This document shows, in pieces, positions 7,950 to 17,290 of a stretch of 64,000 bases of DNA; within the stretch, counting starts at the first letter, position 1; each line of letters begins with the position of its first letter. Origin of the DNA: Chitinimonas taiwanensis DSM 18899 (GTDB lineage: Bacteria > Pseudomonadota > Gammaproteobacteria > Burkholderiales > Chitinimonadaceae); assembly GCF_900119825.1 (NCBI RefSeq), contig NZ_FPKR01000009.1:1-64000 (forward strand), written 5' to 3'. The translations under genes and the position numbers were made by a program. The notes beneath the pieces were generated by a model. That model was not told the origin of the DNA. It searched no databases and saw nothing but the letters and a program-made list of their open reading frames with translations.

Positions 7950-8561
7950 ATGTCCCGTACCGCCAGCAAGGGTGAAGCCACCCGTGATGCCATTCTCGAT
8001 GCCGCGATTGCGCTGGCACGCGAGGTGGGGCTGGGCGCGCTGACCATCGGTGGTTTAGCCGAGCGGGTGGGCATGAGCAAGAGCGGCCTGTTCGCGCACT
8101 TTGGCGCCAAGGAAGAGCTGCAGCTGGCCACCCTGAAAGCAGCGCAGCTGCGCTTTGATGAGCAGGTGTCCAAAGTCGCCTTCCAGGCGCCACGCGGCGT
8201 GGAACGCCTGCGTGCCTTGTTCGAGCGCTGGCTGAGCTGGGCCGCTGCCCAGCGCCAACCGGGCGGCTGCCTGATGATTGCCGCGGCCAGCGAGTTTGAC
8301 GATGTACCCGGCCCCGTGCGCGACTTCCTGGCCGAGCAGCAGCGTGGTTGGTTGCTGGGCCTGGGGCGCACCGTGCAGTTCGCCATCGACAGCGGCGATC
8401 TGCCTGCCGATACCGATTGCGAGCAGTTCGCCTTTGAATTGTTTGGCCTGATTTTGTCTACCCATCACCATGTGCGCCTGCTCAATGACGCGCATTTCCT
8501 TGCCTCGGCCCGACGTGGGCTGGAGCGCCTGATCGTTGCACCGCCACGGCACAACGCCTAG
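7950..8561 (+). CDS. TetR/AcrR family transcriptional regulator
   Basis: A 203-residue regulator with the TetR N-terminal DNA-binding domain: TRDAILDAAIALAREVGLGALTIGGLAERVGMSKSGLFAHFGAKEEL is the standard three-helix arrangement with the recognition helix at about residues 43-52. It is followed by an all-helical ligand and dimer domain. It is transcribed together with, and 30 bases upstream of, an alpha/beta hydrolase gene. It is divergent from the DUF3142 gene. The two ACGAACG-type palindromes, one before it and one just inside the hydrolase gene, suggest autoregulation and repression of the hydrolase. The inducer is unknown. Confidence 0.88.
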   Translation: MSRTASKGEATRDAILDAAIALAREVGLGALTIGGLAERVGMSKSGLFAHFGAKEELQLATLKAAQLRFDEQVSKVAFQAPRGVERLRALFERWLSWAAAQRQPGGCLMIAAASEFDDVPGPVRDFLAEQQRGWLLGLGRTVQFAIDSGDLPADTDCEQFAFELFGLILSTHHHVRLLNDAHFLASARRGLERLIVAPPRHNA

Positions 8562-8591
8562 TTCCGCCCTTGTCGCCTTAGGAGCCTGACC

Positions 8592-9491
8592 ATGACCACC
8601 GCCAGCTTGCCATTTAATAGCACGAACGTTCGTAATTATATCGCCCTGAATTCCCTGCGCGCCGGTCTTGCCACCACCGCGCGGCTATCGCCCGAGCTGG
8701 CGCTGGCCTGGACGGAAAAGTTGTTCTTCACCCCGCCGCGCCACGATTGGCCACTGGCCGAGCGCGAATGGCTGGCGCGGGCCGAGCAAGGCACCCTGCA
8801 CACGGCTGGCATGCCGGTGCCCGAGTGGGATGGCAAGCCGATGCGCAGCTACCGCTGGGGCGAGGCACGCCGCGGCAAGATCGTGGTGCAGCATGGCTGG
8901 GGCGGCCGTGCCACCCAGTTCCAGGCCTTTCTGCCCGGCTTGCTGGATGCGGGCTACCAGGTAATCGCGATTGATGCGCCCGGCCATGGCGCTAGCGCCG
9001 GAAAGCGCGCCTCGCTGATTCATTTCGCGCAGGCGCTGACCCGTCTGGTGCGCAATGAGGGCGCGGTCGATGGCCTGATCGCCCATTCGCTGGGCGGCGC
9101 GGCGTCCATTTACGCGCTGGCCAGCGAAGGCCTGCCGGTGGGACGGGTGGCCTTGATCGCGCCGAGCGCTGATGTGGCGGTATGGGCGCGTCAGGTATCG
9201 GGCATGCTGGGTCTGTCCTGCGAGCTGCAGGCACGCTTACGCACACGCATGGAAACCCGCTTCGGCCTGCAGTGGGACGAGTTGAATGCCATCCACCGCG
9301 CTGCCGAGTTGCAGCAGCCGGCGCTGATCGTGCATGACCGTGGCGACAAGGAGGTGGCGGCCCAGGCGGGCATCGGCATCGCCAGCGCTTGGGTGGGTGC
9401 CCAACTGCAGCTGACCGAGGGCCTCGGTCATCGGCGCATCCTGAAGGACGCAGCGGTGGTGGATAGCGTGCTGCGCTTTATGCGCGGCTAG
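8592..9491 (+). CDS. Alpha/beta hydrolase, TetR-linked
   Basis: A 299-residue alpha/beta hydrolase. The oxyanion region HGWGGRATQF is at 101-110. The nucleophile elbow AHSLGG gives Ser166, the acid is probably Asp249 or Asp252 (HDRGD), and the base His280 (GLGHRR), so the triad is intact. No signal peptide, so it is cytoplasmic. AGGAG precedes the ATG at 8592 and supports this start. It lies 30 bases after the TetR gene and is probably its target; an operator-like palindrome occurs in codons 11-14. A bidirectional terminator follows 16 bases after the stop. Substrate unknown; small ester or lactone hydrolysis is typical. Confidence 0.85.
   Translation: MTTASLPFNSTNVRNYIALNSLRAGLATTARLSPELALAWTEKLFFTPPRHDWPLAEREWLARAEQGTLHTAGMPVPEWDGKPMRSYRWGEARRGKIVVQHGWGGRATQFQAFLPGLLDAGYQVIAIDAPGHGASAGKRASLIHFAQALTRLVRNEGAVDGLIAHSLGGAASIYALASEGLPVGRVALIAPSADVAVWARQVSGMLGLSCELQARLRTRMETRFGLQWDELNAIHRAAELQQPALIVHDRGDKEVAAQAGIGIASAWVGAQLQLTEGLGHRRILKDAAVVDSVLRFMRG
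8622..8633. promoter_or_regulatory. Perfect operator-like palindrome inside the hydrolase gene
   Basis: ACGAACGTTCGT is a perfect 12-bp palindrome starting 30 bases after the hydrolase start codon. It is the same motif as the site upstream of the TetR gene (7894-7905). Its position would allow a roadblock or loop between the two sites about 730 bp apart. Seen: palindrome and copy. Inference: regulator binding. Confidence 0.5.
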
Positions 9492-9507
9492 GCTGCCGCA
9501 CGCCAGT

Positions 9508-9540
9508 ATGCAAAAAGGGGCCAGTGGCCCCTTTTTGCAT
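9508..9540. terminator. Bidirectional intrinsic terminator
   Basis: ATGCAAAAAGGGGCC (9508-9522) and its exact complement (9526-9540) form a 15-bp stem with a 3-base loop. T runs occur on both strands within the stem. It lies between the convergent hydrolase and lspA genes and should serve both. Confidence 0.9.
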
Positions 9541-9555
9541 CTGCATCGGCTGTAC

Positions 9556-10035
9556 TCAAGCCTGCTTGGGCTTGGCCAGGAAGCTGTCCAGCACCATGAG
9601 TGCCGCGCCCACGCAGATGGCCGAATCGGCCACATTGAAGGCAGGCCAGTAGAAGCGGCCGTAGTAGAGCTGGATGAAGTCGATCACATGGCCGTAGATG
9701 ACCCGGTCGATCACATTGCCAATGGCGCCGCCCAAAATCAGCGTCAGCGCCAGGGCATAGCGGGTCTCGCCGTGCTGCTTGCGCAGGATGTGGATGATGA
9801 CCGCCGACACCACCAGCGCAAGGCCAGTGAAGAAGTGCTTTTGCCAGCCGCCGGCATCGGCCAGGAAGCTGAAGGCCGCGCCGGGGTTGTAGGTGAGTAC
9901 CAGATTGAAAAAGCCGGTAATCGGAATGCTGTCGCCAAAATTCAGGCTGCGCTCGACTGCCTGCTTGGTGATCTGGTCCAGCACCACGATGATGGCCGCC
10001 AGGCCCAGCCAACGGGCCATGCCGTGCTTAAGCAT
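9556..10035 (-). CDS. lspA: Lipoprotein signal peptidase (signal peptidase II)
   Basis: A 159-residue inner-membrane aspartic protease that cleaves signal peptides of diacylglyceryl-modified prolipoproteins. Four hydrophobic segments are visible. Conserved motifs are intact: DQITK near residue 20, [11 protein letters not shown] at 48-58, GNVIDR at 106-111, and the catalytic pair Asp119 (HVIDF) and Asp137 (FNVADS). Length is typical. The start overlaps the ileS stop by 8 bases (ATGCTTAA), so the two genes are translationally coupled, a classic arrangement in proteobacteria. Confidence 0.97.
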   Translation of the reverse strand: MLKHGMARWLGLAAIIVVLDQITKQAVERSLNFGDSIPITGFFNLVLTYNPGAAFSFLADAGGWQKHFFTGLALVVSAVIIHILRKQHGETRYALALTLILGGAIGNVIDRVIYGHVIDFIQLYYGRFYWPAFNVADSAICVGAALMVLDSFLAKPKQA

Positions 10036-12910
10036 GCGCGCGCACCTCGCCCGAACCGAACAGATTGCTCACGCAGCGGCCACACAGCGTGCTGTGCTCG
10101 GCATGGCTGCCCACATCGGCGCGGTAGTGCCAGCAACGCTCGCACTTTGCGGCGCTGGAAGCGGCTACTGCCACCTTGTTTTCCGCGCCTTGGGCGAGGC
10201 TGAGCTTGGAGACAATCAGCACGAACTTCAGGTCGTCGCCGAGCGCCGCCAACAGCGGGTAGAGCGTGGTATCGGCCGTGATGGTCAACTCGGCCTGCAG
10301 GCTGGAGCCGATGCTGCCGGCTTCGCGCAGCACTTCCATTTCCTTCTTGGCGTTGGCCACCAGCTCGCGCACCTTGGCCCAGTCCTCTGCCAGCTTGGCG
10401 GCGTCACCAGCCTGCGGAATCGCATACCAGGTATGCAGCAGGGTGTTGTCTTCGCCATTGGGATCCGCGGCGCCGTTCAGCGTGCGCCATACCTCGTCGG
10501 CGGTGAAGCTCAGTACCGGTGCCAGCAACAGGGCCAGGCTACGGGTGATGTGATAAAGCGCGGTCTGGGCCGAGCGGCGAGCCGGGCTATTGGCCGCCGT
10601 CGTGTACAGGCGGTCCTTGAGGATGTCGAGGTAGAAACCACCCAGGTCATCGGCGCAATAGTGGTGGATGCGCTGCATGGCGGTGTGGAAGCTGTAACGC
10701 GCGTAGTCGGCGGTCACTTCGTCCTGCACCTGCTGGGCCAGTACCAGCGCATAGCGGTCGATGGTCAGCAGCTGGTCGGGGGCGACCAGATCGCGGGCAG
10801 CATCGAAATCGCTGAGGTTGGCCAGCAGGAAGCGCAGGGTATTGCGCACGCGGCGGTAGCTATCGGCCACGCGCTTGAGGATCTCGTCCGAGATGCTCAT
10901 TTCGCCCGAGTAATCGGTGCTGGCCACCCACAGGCGCAGCATGTCAGCGCCGTACTGGTCGATGACCTTCTGCGGCGCGACCACATTGCCCTTGGACTTG
11001 GACATCTTCTCGCCCTTGCCGTCCACGGTGAAGCCGTGGGTCAGCAATTGCTTGTAAGGTGCGCGGCCCTGGGTGGCGCAGCCGGTCAGTAGCGAGGACT
11101 GGAACCAGCCGCGATGCTGGTCCGAACCTTCCAGATACAGATCAGCCGGCCAGGCCAGTTCGCTGCGCTGCTTGAGCACGGCGAAATGGGTCGAGCCCGA
11201 GTCGAACCACACATCGAGCGTATCGTTCAGCTTGTCGTAATCCTTGGCCTCGTCACCGAGCAGTTCGGCCGCATCGAGCGAGAACCAGGCATTGATGCCG
11301 GACTTCTCCACGCGCTGGGCGACCTGTTCCAGTAGCTCGAGCGAACGCGGATGCAGCTCACCCGTGACCTTGTGGACGAAGAAGGTCATCGGCGTGCCCC
11401 AGTTGCGCTGGCGCGATACACACCAGTCGGGGCGGTTGTTGATCATGGCCTCAAGGCGCGGGCGGCCCCAGTCCGGGAAGAACTCGGTGTCGTCCACGGC
11501 CTTCTGCGCGACGGCACGCAGGGCCTGGCCGGCGTGACCGGGCTTTTCCATGCTGATGAACCACTGCGCGGTGGCGCGGAAGATGATCGGCGTCTTGTGA
11601 CGCCAGCAGTGCGGGTAGCTGTGATTGAGGCGCACATTGGCCAGCAGCAGGTCCTGCTCGGCCAGCTTCTCGATCACCAGCGGGTTGGCTTCCCACACCG
11701 TCTTGCCTTCGAATAGCGCGACGCCCGCCTTGTAGCGACCGTCATTGCCGACCGGATTGTCTTCGTCCAGACCGTAGTGGCGGCCGACCAGCCAGTCATC
11801 CAGGCCGTGCGCGGGCGCGGTATGCACGAGGCCGGTACCGGCCTCGGTGGTCACATGGTTGCCAAGGATGATGGGCGAGACACGGTCGTAGAAGGGGTGG
11901 GCGAGCTGCAGATGTTCGAGCTTGCTGCCATGCGCCTGGGCGACCACTTCCACCGATTCGAAACCGAAGCGCTTGATCGCGCTCTCGGCCAGCTCGCGCA
12001 CCAGGATCAGCAGACCCTTGGGGGTCTCGATCAGGTCGTAGGTGAGTTCCGGGTGCACGCAGACGGCGCGGTTGGCTGGCAGCGTCCACGGCGTGGTGGT
12101 CCAGATCACCGCATAGGCCGGCACACCGGCCAGGCGTTCGGCCGGCAGGCCAAAGGCCTTGGCCAGCGCAGCCATGTCCAAAACCTGGAAGGCCACATCA
12201 ATGGCCGGGCTGTTCTTGTCCTCGTACTCGACTTCGGCCTCGGCGAGCGAGGAGCCGCAATCCACGCACCAGTGCACCGGCTTCTGGCCCTTGACCAGAT
12301 AGCCGTGGCGATGGACTTCGCCCAGGGTGCGAATGATATTGGCCTCGGTCTCGAAAGCCATGGTCTTGTAGGGGTTGCCCCAGTCGCCGGTGATGCCCAG
12401 GCGGATGAAGTCCTTCTTCTGACGCTCGATCTGCATCTCGGCGTACTCGCGGCACAGCGTGCGCACAAAGTCGGCCGGCAGATGGGTGGCCTTCTCGTCG
12501 AGGCCATTTTCCTTGCGGAAGGCGACGATCTTGGCGTGGATGGCCGGATTGGCGGCCACCGCAGCCTTGTCGCTTTTCACGATCTTTTCGATCTGGTGCT
12601 CGATGGGCAGGCCGTGGCAGTCCCAGCCCGGCACATAGGGCGCATCGAAACCGGCCAGGGTCTTGGTCTTGACGATCAGGTCCTTGAGTACCTTGTTGAC
12701 CGCGTGACCGATGTGGATGTCGCCGTTCGCATAGGGCGGGCCATCGTGCAGGATGAATTTGGGCCGACCAGCGCTGTGGGCGCGCACGCGCTCGTACAGC
12801 TTCTGGTCCTGCCAGCGCTGCAGAAAGCCCGGCTCGCGCTTGGCCAGATCGCCGCGCATGGGGAAGGGCGTATCGAGCAGATTGACGGGGTATTTATTGT
12901 CTTCAGACAT
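10028..12910 (-). CDS. ileS: Isoleucyl-tRNA synthetase
   Basis: A 960-residue class I aminoacyl-tRNA synthetase that charges tRNA-Ile with isoleucine. HIGH is at residues 66-69 and KMSKS ([10 protein letters not shown]) is in the C-terminal part of the catalytic domain. The large CP1 editing insertion with [10 protein letters not shown] and the C-terminal zinc motif CERCWHY...CGRC are present. Length and domain order match the bacterial type with a C-terminal zinc finger. It overlaps lspA by 8 bases at its 3' end. The next gene upstream on the same strand is ribF, 100 bases away. Confidence 0.98.
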   Translation of the reverse strand: MSEDNKYPVNLLDTPFPMRGDLAKREPGFLQRWQDQKLYERVRAHSAGRPKFILHDGPPYANGDIHIGHAVNKVLKDLIVKTKTLAGFDAPYVPGWDCHGLPIEHQIEKIVKSDKAAVAANPAIHAKIVAFRKENGLDEKATHLPADFVRTLCREYAEMQIERQKKDFIRLGITGDWGNPYKTMAFETEANIIRTLGEVHRHGYLVKGQKPVHWCVDCGSSLAEAEVEYEDKNSPAIDVAFQVLDMAALAKAFGLPAERLAGVPAYAVIWTTTPWTLPANRAVCVHPELTYDLIETPKGLLILVRELAESAIKRFGFESVEVVAQAHGSKLEHLQLAHPFYDRVSPIILGNHVTTEAGTGLVHTAPAHGLDDWLVGRHYGLDEDNPVGNDGRYKAGVALFEGKTVWEANPLVIEKLAEQDLLLANVRLNHSYPHCWRHKTPIIFRATAQWFISMEKPGHAGQALRAVAQKAVDDTEFFPDWGRPRLEAMINNRPDWCVSRQRNWGTPMTFFVHKVTGELHPRSLELLEQVAQRVEKSGINAWFSLDAAELLGDEAKDYDKLNDTLDVWFDSGSTHFAVLKQRSELAWPADLYLEGSDQHRGWFQSSLLTGCATQGRAPYKQLLTHGFTVDGKGEKMSKSKGNVVAPQKVIDQYGADMLRLWVASTDYSGEMSISDEILKRVADSYRRVRNTLRFLLANLSDFDAARDLVAPDQLLTIDRYALVLAQQVQDEVTADYARYSFHTAMQRIHHYCADDLGGFYLDILKDRLYTTAANSPARRSAQTALYHITRSLALLLAPVLSFTADEVWRTLNGAADPNGEDNTLLHTWYAIPQAGDAAKLAEDWAKVRELVANAKKEMEVLREAGSIGSSLQAELTITADTTLYPLLAALGDDLKFVLIVSKLSLAQGAENKVAVAASSAAKCERCWHYRADVGSHAEHSTLCGRCVSNLFGSGEVRAHA

Positions 12911-13009
12911 GATGGCTGTGTATTCCGGCTAATTTTTGAACCGCAAAGCACGCAGAGGGCGCGCCCTTGGCGGTGGGGGTATTGGGCAGCTTGCAGAACC
13001 CTCGCCCGC

Positions 13010-13966
13010 TCACGGACGAGGGTCACTAATTCGTTCGCTGTGATGGCGCTCGCGGTAGTAGGCGCGGGTGTTTTCCACATCGAGCTTGATCTGTGCGACC
13101 AGGGGCTCAAGGCCTGCGTACTTCACTTCGTCACGCAGCTTGTGCAAAAAATCCACGCGCAGATGCTGGCCGTAGATATCGCCCGTAAAATCCAGCAGAT
13201 GCACTTCCAGCGACATGCGGCCCGATTGGTCGACCGTTGGCTGCAGGCCTAGGCTGGCCGCGCCGAGAATGGGGGCGCCCAGGCCGTGCACTTCCACCAC
13301 GAAGATGCCGGTCAGCGGCGGGCGGTTGTGTTTGACCTGGATATTGGCGGTCGGGAAGCCGATCTCGCGCCCCAGTTTGCGGCCATGCTTGACCCGGCCG
13401 CTGATGCTGTAGGGGCGACCCAAGAGCTGGTTGGCGCTGTCCATATCGCCGCGCGCCAGCGCTTCGCGCACCGCGGTGCTGGAGGCGCGCCGGCCATCCA
13501 CGCTGATCTCGGGCATGGCTTCGGCCAGGAAGCCGAACTGGTGGCCAAGCTCGGCCAGACGTGCATTGTCGCCGCTACGCGCCTTGCCAAAGCGGAAGTC
13601 GTCGCCCACCAGCACATAGCGCGCGCAGATCTGCTGCGCGACGATCTGGCCGGCGAAATCCTCGGCGCTGAGGCTGGCGAACGGGCGGTTGAAATGGGCA
13701 AGGTAGACGCGGTCTATGCCGGCATCGCGCAGCAGTTCCAGTTTTTCCCGCAGGCTGGACAAACGTGCCGGCGCCGCATCGGGTGTGAACAGCTCGCGCG
13801 GATGCGGCTCGAAGGTGAGTACCGCGGCCGGCAGGCCAAGCCGCTTGGCCTCGCCGACCAGGCGGTCGAGCATGGCGCGGTGCCCGCGGTGCAGGCCATC
13901 GAAATTACCGATGGTCAGTGCACAGGGGCCAGCGGGACGAAAGGGGGCGCCGCGAAATACCTGCAT
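13010..13966 (-). CDS. ribF: Bifunctional riboflavin kinase/FAD synthetase
   Basis: A 318-residue enzyme that converts riboflavin to FMN and FMN to FAD. The N-terminal FAD synthetase domain begins with TIGNFDGLHRGH (about residues 18-29), the nucleotidyltransferase HxGH-type motif, and includes SSTAVREAL. The C-terminal flavokinase domain contains GRVKHGRKLGREIGFPTANI with the conserved GxPTAN motif. Both domains are complete. It lies upstream of ileS-lspA on the same strand, the common proteobacterial ribF-ileS-lspA order. Confidence 0.97.
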   Translation of the reverse strand: MQVFRGAPFRPAGPCALTIGNFDGLHRGHRAMLDRLVGEAKRLGLPAAVLTFEPHPRELFTPDAAPARLSSLREKLELLRDAGIDRVYLAHFNRPFASLSAEDFAGQIVAQQICARYVLVGDDFRFGKARSGDNARLAELGHQFGFLAEAMPEISVDGRRASSTAVREALARGDMDSANQLLGRPYSISGRVKHGRKLGREIGFPTANIQVKHNRPPLTGIFVVEVHGLGAPILGAASLGLQPTVDQSGRMSLEVHLLDFTGDIYGQHLRVDFLHKLRDEVKYAGLEPLVAQIKLDVENTRAYYRERHHSERISDPRP

Positions 13967-14074
13967 GAATTGAATTGTGAAACCGGCGTGGGAAGACCGG
14001 CGATTCTACTTGCGGGGGGCGTGGGGGTCTAGGCGACTTGCTGCAATGCGCCAAAGCGCGCCGGGCTGTTGGGC

Positions 14075-14761
14075 TCAGTAACGCACGTCCACCGTGCCAT
14101 CGGCGCGCACCACGCCTTGCACCGTGGCGCCGGACACCATCTTCACGCTGACCTGCTGGCCCTCGGCTGCATTGCCCAGCGCGCGGCCTTCACTGACCAC
14201 CTCAAAGCCATTGCCGCTGGCGATCACCTTGACCACATTGTTCACGCGTACCGCAAACGGCGCACGTAGCTGATCGCTGCGCAGCGGCGCGGCGGCTGGC
14301 GTGCCGCCAATCAACGTGCGGCCTATGGCCTGGGTGTGGTCGGTAATCACGGTAGCCGGCAGCTGGGCCAAGTCGCCGCTACGTTTCTCGATATCGGCTT
14401 CGCTCAGCTCGTGCCCGGCGGGCAGGGCGCGTGCACTGGCCCAGTAATCGGCCTGGATGGAAATCGCCACCGGCAGATTGACCGACCACTTGGCACCCTT
14501 GCCGCACTGCACGCGCAAGCTGGTATTGCCGACCAGGCGATTACCCTGCACCAGCAGCACGTCCAGTTTCTGGCAGGGTGCGAGCTTGAGGCGCTTGTCC
14601 AGCCGGCCGAGCTGAAAGCTGGCGCGGTCGCCATAGCTGGCCAATTGCTCGGCCAGGAAATCGCTGGCGGCCGAGCTGATCGCTTCAAGGCTCTGGACTT
14701 TCTCTTCGGCCCAAGTGGGCAGAGCCAAGAGCAGCGAGAGGAGGAATGCACTGCGCAACAT
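14075..14761 (-). CDS. flgA: Flagellar P-ring assembly chaperone FlgA
   Basis: A 228-residue periplasmic protein needed for assembly of the flagellar P-ring. The start at 14761 gives a clean signal peptide (LRSAFLLSLLLALPTWA, cleavage before EEK). The C-terminal SAF-type domain has the family features: WASARALPAGHELSEADIE, IGRTLIGGTPAAAPL, VKVIASGNGFEVVSEGRALGNAAEGQQVSVK and the final GVVRADGTVDVRY. No other flagellar basal-body gene is adjacent, so it is detached here from the usual flgBCD cluster. It implies a motile organism. Confidence 0.93.
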   Translation of the reverse strand: MLRSAFLLSLLLALPTWAEEKVQSLEAISSAASDFLAEQLASYGDRASFQLGRLDKRLKLAPCQKLDVLLVQGNRLVGNTSLRVQCGKGAKWSVNLPVAISIQADYWASARALPAGHELSEADIEKRSGDLAQLPATVITDHTQAIGRTLIGGTPAAAPLRSDQLRAPFAVRVNNVVKVIASGNGFEVVSEGRALGNAAEGQQVSVKMVSGATVQGVVRADGTVDVRY

Positions 14762-14834
14762 CGGTGGGCTACTTATGACGCTGGGCTTTCCAGTGTGGAA
14801 CCGTCTTGCCGGAAACGCAAGCTGCATGCGGCTT

Positions 14835-15380
14835 TCAGCAAGCCACACGGGCTCGCAGATTGTCCAGCAGCGCCTGGCCTTCGGGCCAGGGCCCAAAGCC
14901 CGCATCGCTATTGATATGCCCGGCACCCTTGAGCACCACCAGTTCCGCACCCCAGGCCTGCGCTAGCGCACGGCTGCTGGCCAGCTGGCTGAAGGGGTCG
15001 TTATCGCTGGCGACCACCGTGCAAGGGAAGGGCAGCAGCTGGCGCGGAATCGGCGCAAAGCCACGAATCGCCAGCGGCGCATCGGGCCGTTCCACATCGG
15101 CCGGGGCAACTAGCAGAGCTGCGGCCACCTTGGCGGCCTTGTGCGGATAGCGCTGCGCCCAGTGCACGAGGTTCAGGCAGCCCAGGCTATGGCAGGCCAG
15201 CAGCACCGGGCCCGCTGCAGCGTCTATCTGTGTATCCAGGCTGGCGACCCAGTCATCCAGCTCAGGCTGCAGCCAATCGGCTTGGCTAACCCGTTGGGCA
15301 TGGGGCAGTGTGGCCTGCCAATGGGTTTGCCAGTGGCTGGGGCCGGAATCCTGCCAGCCTGGGTGTATCAGTAGATGCAT
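14835..15380 (-). CDS. RBBP9/YdeN-type serine hydrolase
   Basis: A 181-residue protein of the RBBP9/YdeN alpha/beta hydrolase family. It starts with the typical LLIHPGWQDSGPSHWQ motif. The nucleophile is Ser65 in CHSLGC, the acid is probably Asp128 in SDNDPF, and the base is His155 in GAGHINS. No signal peptide, so cytoplasmic. It is 73 bases upstream of flgA on the same strand and could share a transcript, but there is no functional link. Substrate unknown. Confidence 0.88.
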   Translation of the reverse strand: MHLLIHPGWQDSGPSHWQTHWQATLPHAQRVSQADWLQPELDDWVASLDTQIDAAAGPVLLACHSLGCLNLVHWAQRYPHKAAKVAAALLVAPADVERPDAPLAIRGFAPIPRQLLPFPCTVVASDNDPFSQLASSRALAQAWGAELVVLKGAGHINSDAGFGPWPEGQALLDNLRARVAC

Positions 15381-15524
15381 GGTGTAGACCTTGCTTGGAA
15401 ATTGGGCCCAGCTTGCATGCGTGTTGGACGGCAGGCAAGCACCGGTTGATGTGAAGCGCTACGCTGAAACGGCTGGCTTCGGCGTATCATCGCGGCTGAA
15501 TAAACATGCTTTTGGAATAACCCC

Positions 15525-17063
15525 ATGCTTGAAGTCTTGTTTGGCATCGTTGCCTTGGTTGTTTTGCTGGCCGGCGGCCTGGTGGTGGTACGCCTTGGGC
15601 AGCTGGCCCAGGCGCAGCGCACCACGCTGGATTTGCTGACCGCCCAGTTGGAAGAGAAGCACCGCGCCATGCTGCAAGATCTGCATGCCGGCTTGAGCCG
15701 GCAGTCCGAGGCGCTGAGCCATGGTTTCGCCGAGCAAAGCGAGCGCCTGCGCAGCAGCGTGACCGAGTCGGGCGAGCGCCTGCGCGATAGCGTGGGCCAG
15801 TCTTTTGACCGGCTGCGCGAGGCGGTGGGCACCGAGCTCAAGGACACGCGGGTGGGGCTGGATACCCTGCGTGCTTCGCAGACCGAGGCGCTGCAGGCCG
15901 CGCAGATTGCCCAGACCAATGCGCTGCAATCGATGCAGCTGACCCAGGCCCAGGCCCTGGCCGACAGCCGCGAGGCGATTGCCAAGCAGCTGGCCGATAT
16001 TTCGCAGACCGTGCAGCAAAAGCAGGACAAGCTGCGCACCGAGGTGCTGGAGACGGTGAGCAAGCTGGTGGGCGAGCAGGGCCGCGCCCAGCAGGAACTG
16101 CTGCTCAATACCCTGCGCCGCACCACTGAGCAGCTGACCCAGACGATTGCCCAGCTGACCATGACCGTGGACGGCCGCCTCGAGCAGATTTCCGGCAAGG
16201 TGACCGAGCGTCTGGACGAGGGCTTCAAGAAGACCAACGAGACCTTCGCCAGCGTGATGGCGCGCCTGGCCACCATCGACGAGGCGCAGAAGAAGATCGA
16301 CGGCCTGACCACCAATGTGGTCAGCCTGCAGGAACTGCTCGGTGACAAGCGCTCGCGCGGCGCCTTTGGTGAAGTGCAGCTTGAACACCTGGTCAGCAAT
16401 GTGCTGCCCACCAGCAGCTATCAGCTGCAGGCCACGCTATCGAACGGCACGCGCGCCGACTGCCTGCTCAAGCTGCCCGAGCCGACCGGCATGGTGGCGG
16501 TCGACTCGAAGTTCCCGCTCGAAAACTACCACCGCATGTTCGGTACCACGGTGACCGAGCCCGAGCGTGCCGCCGCGCAGCGCCAGTTCCGCCTCGACGT
16601 GAAAAAGCATATCGACGCGATTGCCGACAAATACATCATTAGCGGCGAAACCGCCGATGGGGCGGTGATGTTCATCCCGGCCGAGGCGGTGTTTGCCGAG
16701 ATTCACGCCTATAACCCTGAGCTCGTGCAGTACGCGATGGGCAAGCGGGTGTGGATCGTCTCGCCCACCACCATGATGGCGGTGCTCAATACCGCACGCG
16801 CGGTGATCAAGGATGTGGAGACGCGCCAGCAGGTGCATATCATCAAGGCGGCGCTGTCGCGCCTGTCGGAAGACTTCCGCCGCTTCGATACCCGCATGAA
16901 GAACCTGGCCACCCATATCCGCCAGGCGCACGAAGACGCGCAGCAGGTGCAGATTTCCAGCGAGAAGATCAGCAAGCGCTTTGTAGAGATCGAGCATGTG
17001 CGCTTCGACGAGCCGGGCGCACCGGCCGTGTTGCCGAGCGAATCGGTGCTGGCCAACGACTGA
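15525..17063 (+). CDS. rmuC: DNA recombination protein RmuC
   Basis: A 512-residue protein. It begins with one membrane helix (VLFGIVALVVLLAGGLVVV, residues 3-22), followed by a coiled coil of about 230 residues. The RmuC nuclease-like domain follows, with GDKRSRGAFGEVQLEHLV, PTGMVAVDSKFPLENY, HIDAIADKYI and GAVMFIPAEAVFAEIH motifs. In E. coli RmuC limits inversion at short inverted repeats. The gene stands alone, divergent from the RBBP9-type gene with 144 bases between them that must hold both promoters. Confidence 0.95.
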   Translation: MLEVLFGIVALVVLLAGGLVVVRLGQLAQAQRTTLDLLTAQLEEKHRAMLQDLHAGLSRQSEALSHGFAEQSERLRSSVTESGERLRDSVGQSFDRLREAVGTELKDTRVGLDTLRASQTEALQAAQIAQTNALQSMQLTQAQALADSREAIAKQLADISQTVQQKQDKLRTEVLETVSKLVGEQGRAQQELLLNTLRRTTEQLTQTIAQLTMTVDGRLEQISGKVTERLDEGFKKTNETFASVMARLATIDEAQKKIDGLTTNVVSLQELLGDKRSRGAFGEVQLEHLVSNVLPTSSYQLQATLSNGTRADCLLKLPEPTGMVAVDSKFPLENYHRMFGTTVTEPERAAAQRQFRLDVKKHIDAIADKYIISGETADGAVMFIPAEAVFAEIHAYNPELVQYAMGKRVWIVSPTTMMAVLNTARAVIKDVETRQQVHIIKAALSRLSEDFRRFDTRMKNLATHIRQAHEDAQQVQISSEKISKRFVEIEHVRFDEPGAPAVLPSESVLAND

Positions 17064-17290
17064 GCGGCTGCGCGTCCCGGCGGCGTAGTGGCATCACGCA
17101 GCTTGCCGCTGGCAAACCCTGCCGCATTTGCCGGCAAGCGCGCCGTAAACCAGCGCTGCCGCCCGGTGTTCTCACGCTACTGTGCCGCGCCCAGCCTTGC
17201 CTTGGGACAATGGTGACCTTTTCATGCGCCAGGGCCTGTTTCTTGCTTTGAATCAGGCACTTCCCGTTTCTCCCCGCACCGGAGGCCATC

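Noticed and set aside
9893-11092. 399-codon + strand frame opposite lspA and ileS
   Set aside because: Antisense shadow of two well identified essential genes.
11777-13252. 491-codon open frame on the + strand opposite ileS
   Set aside because: It lies wholly antisense to ileS and ribF, whose motifs are intact; open antisense frames are common in GC-rich DNA and this one has no domain or ribosome binding site.
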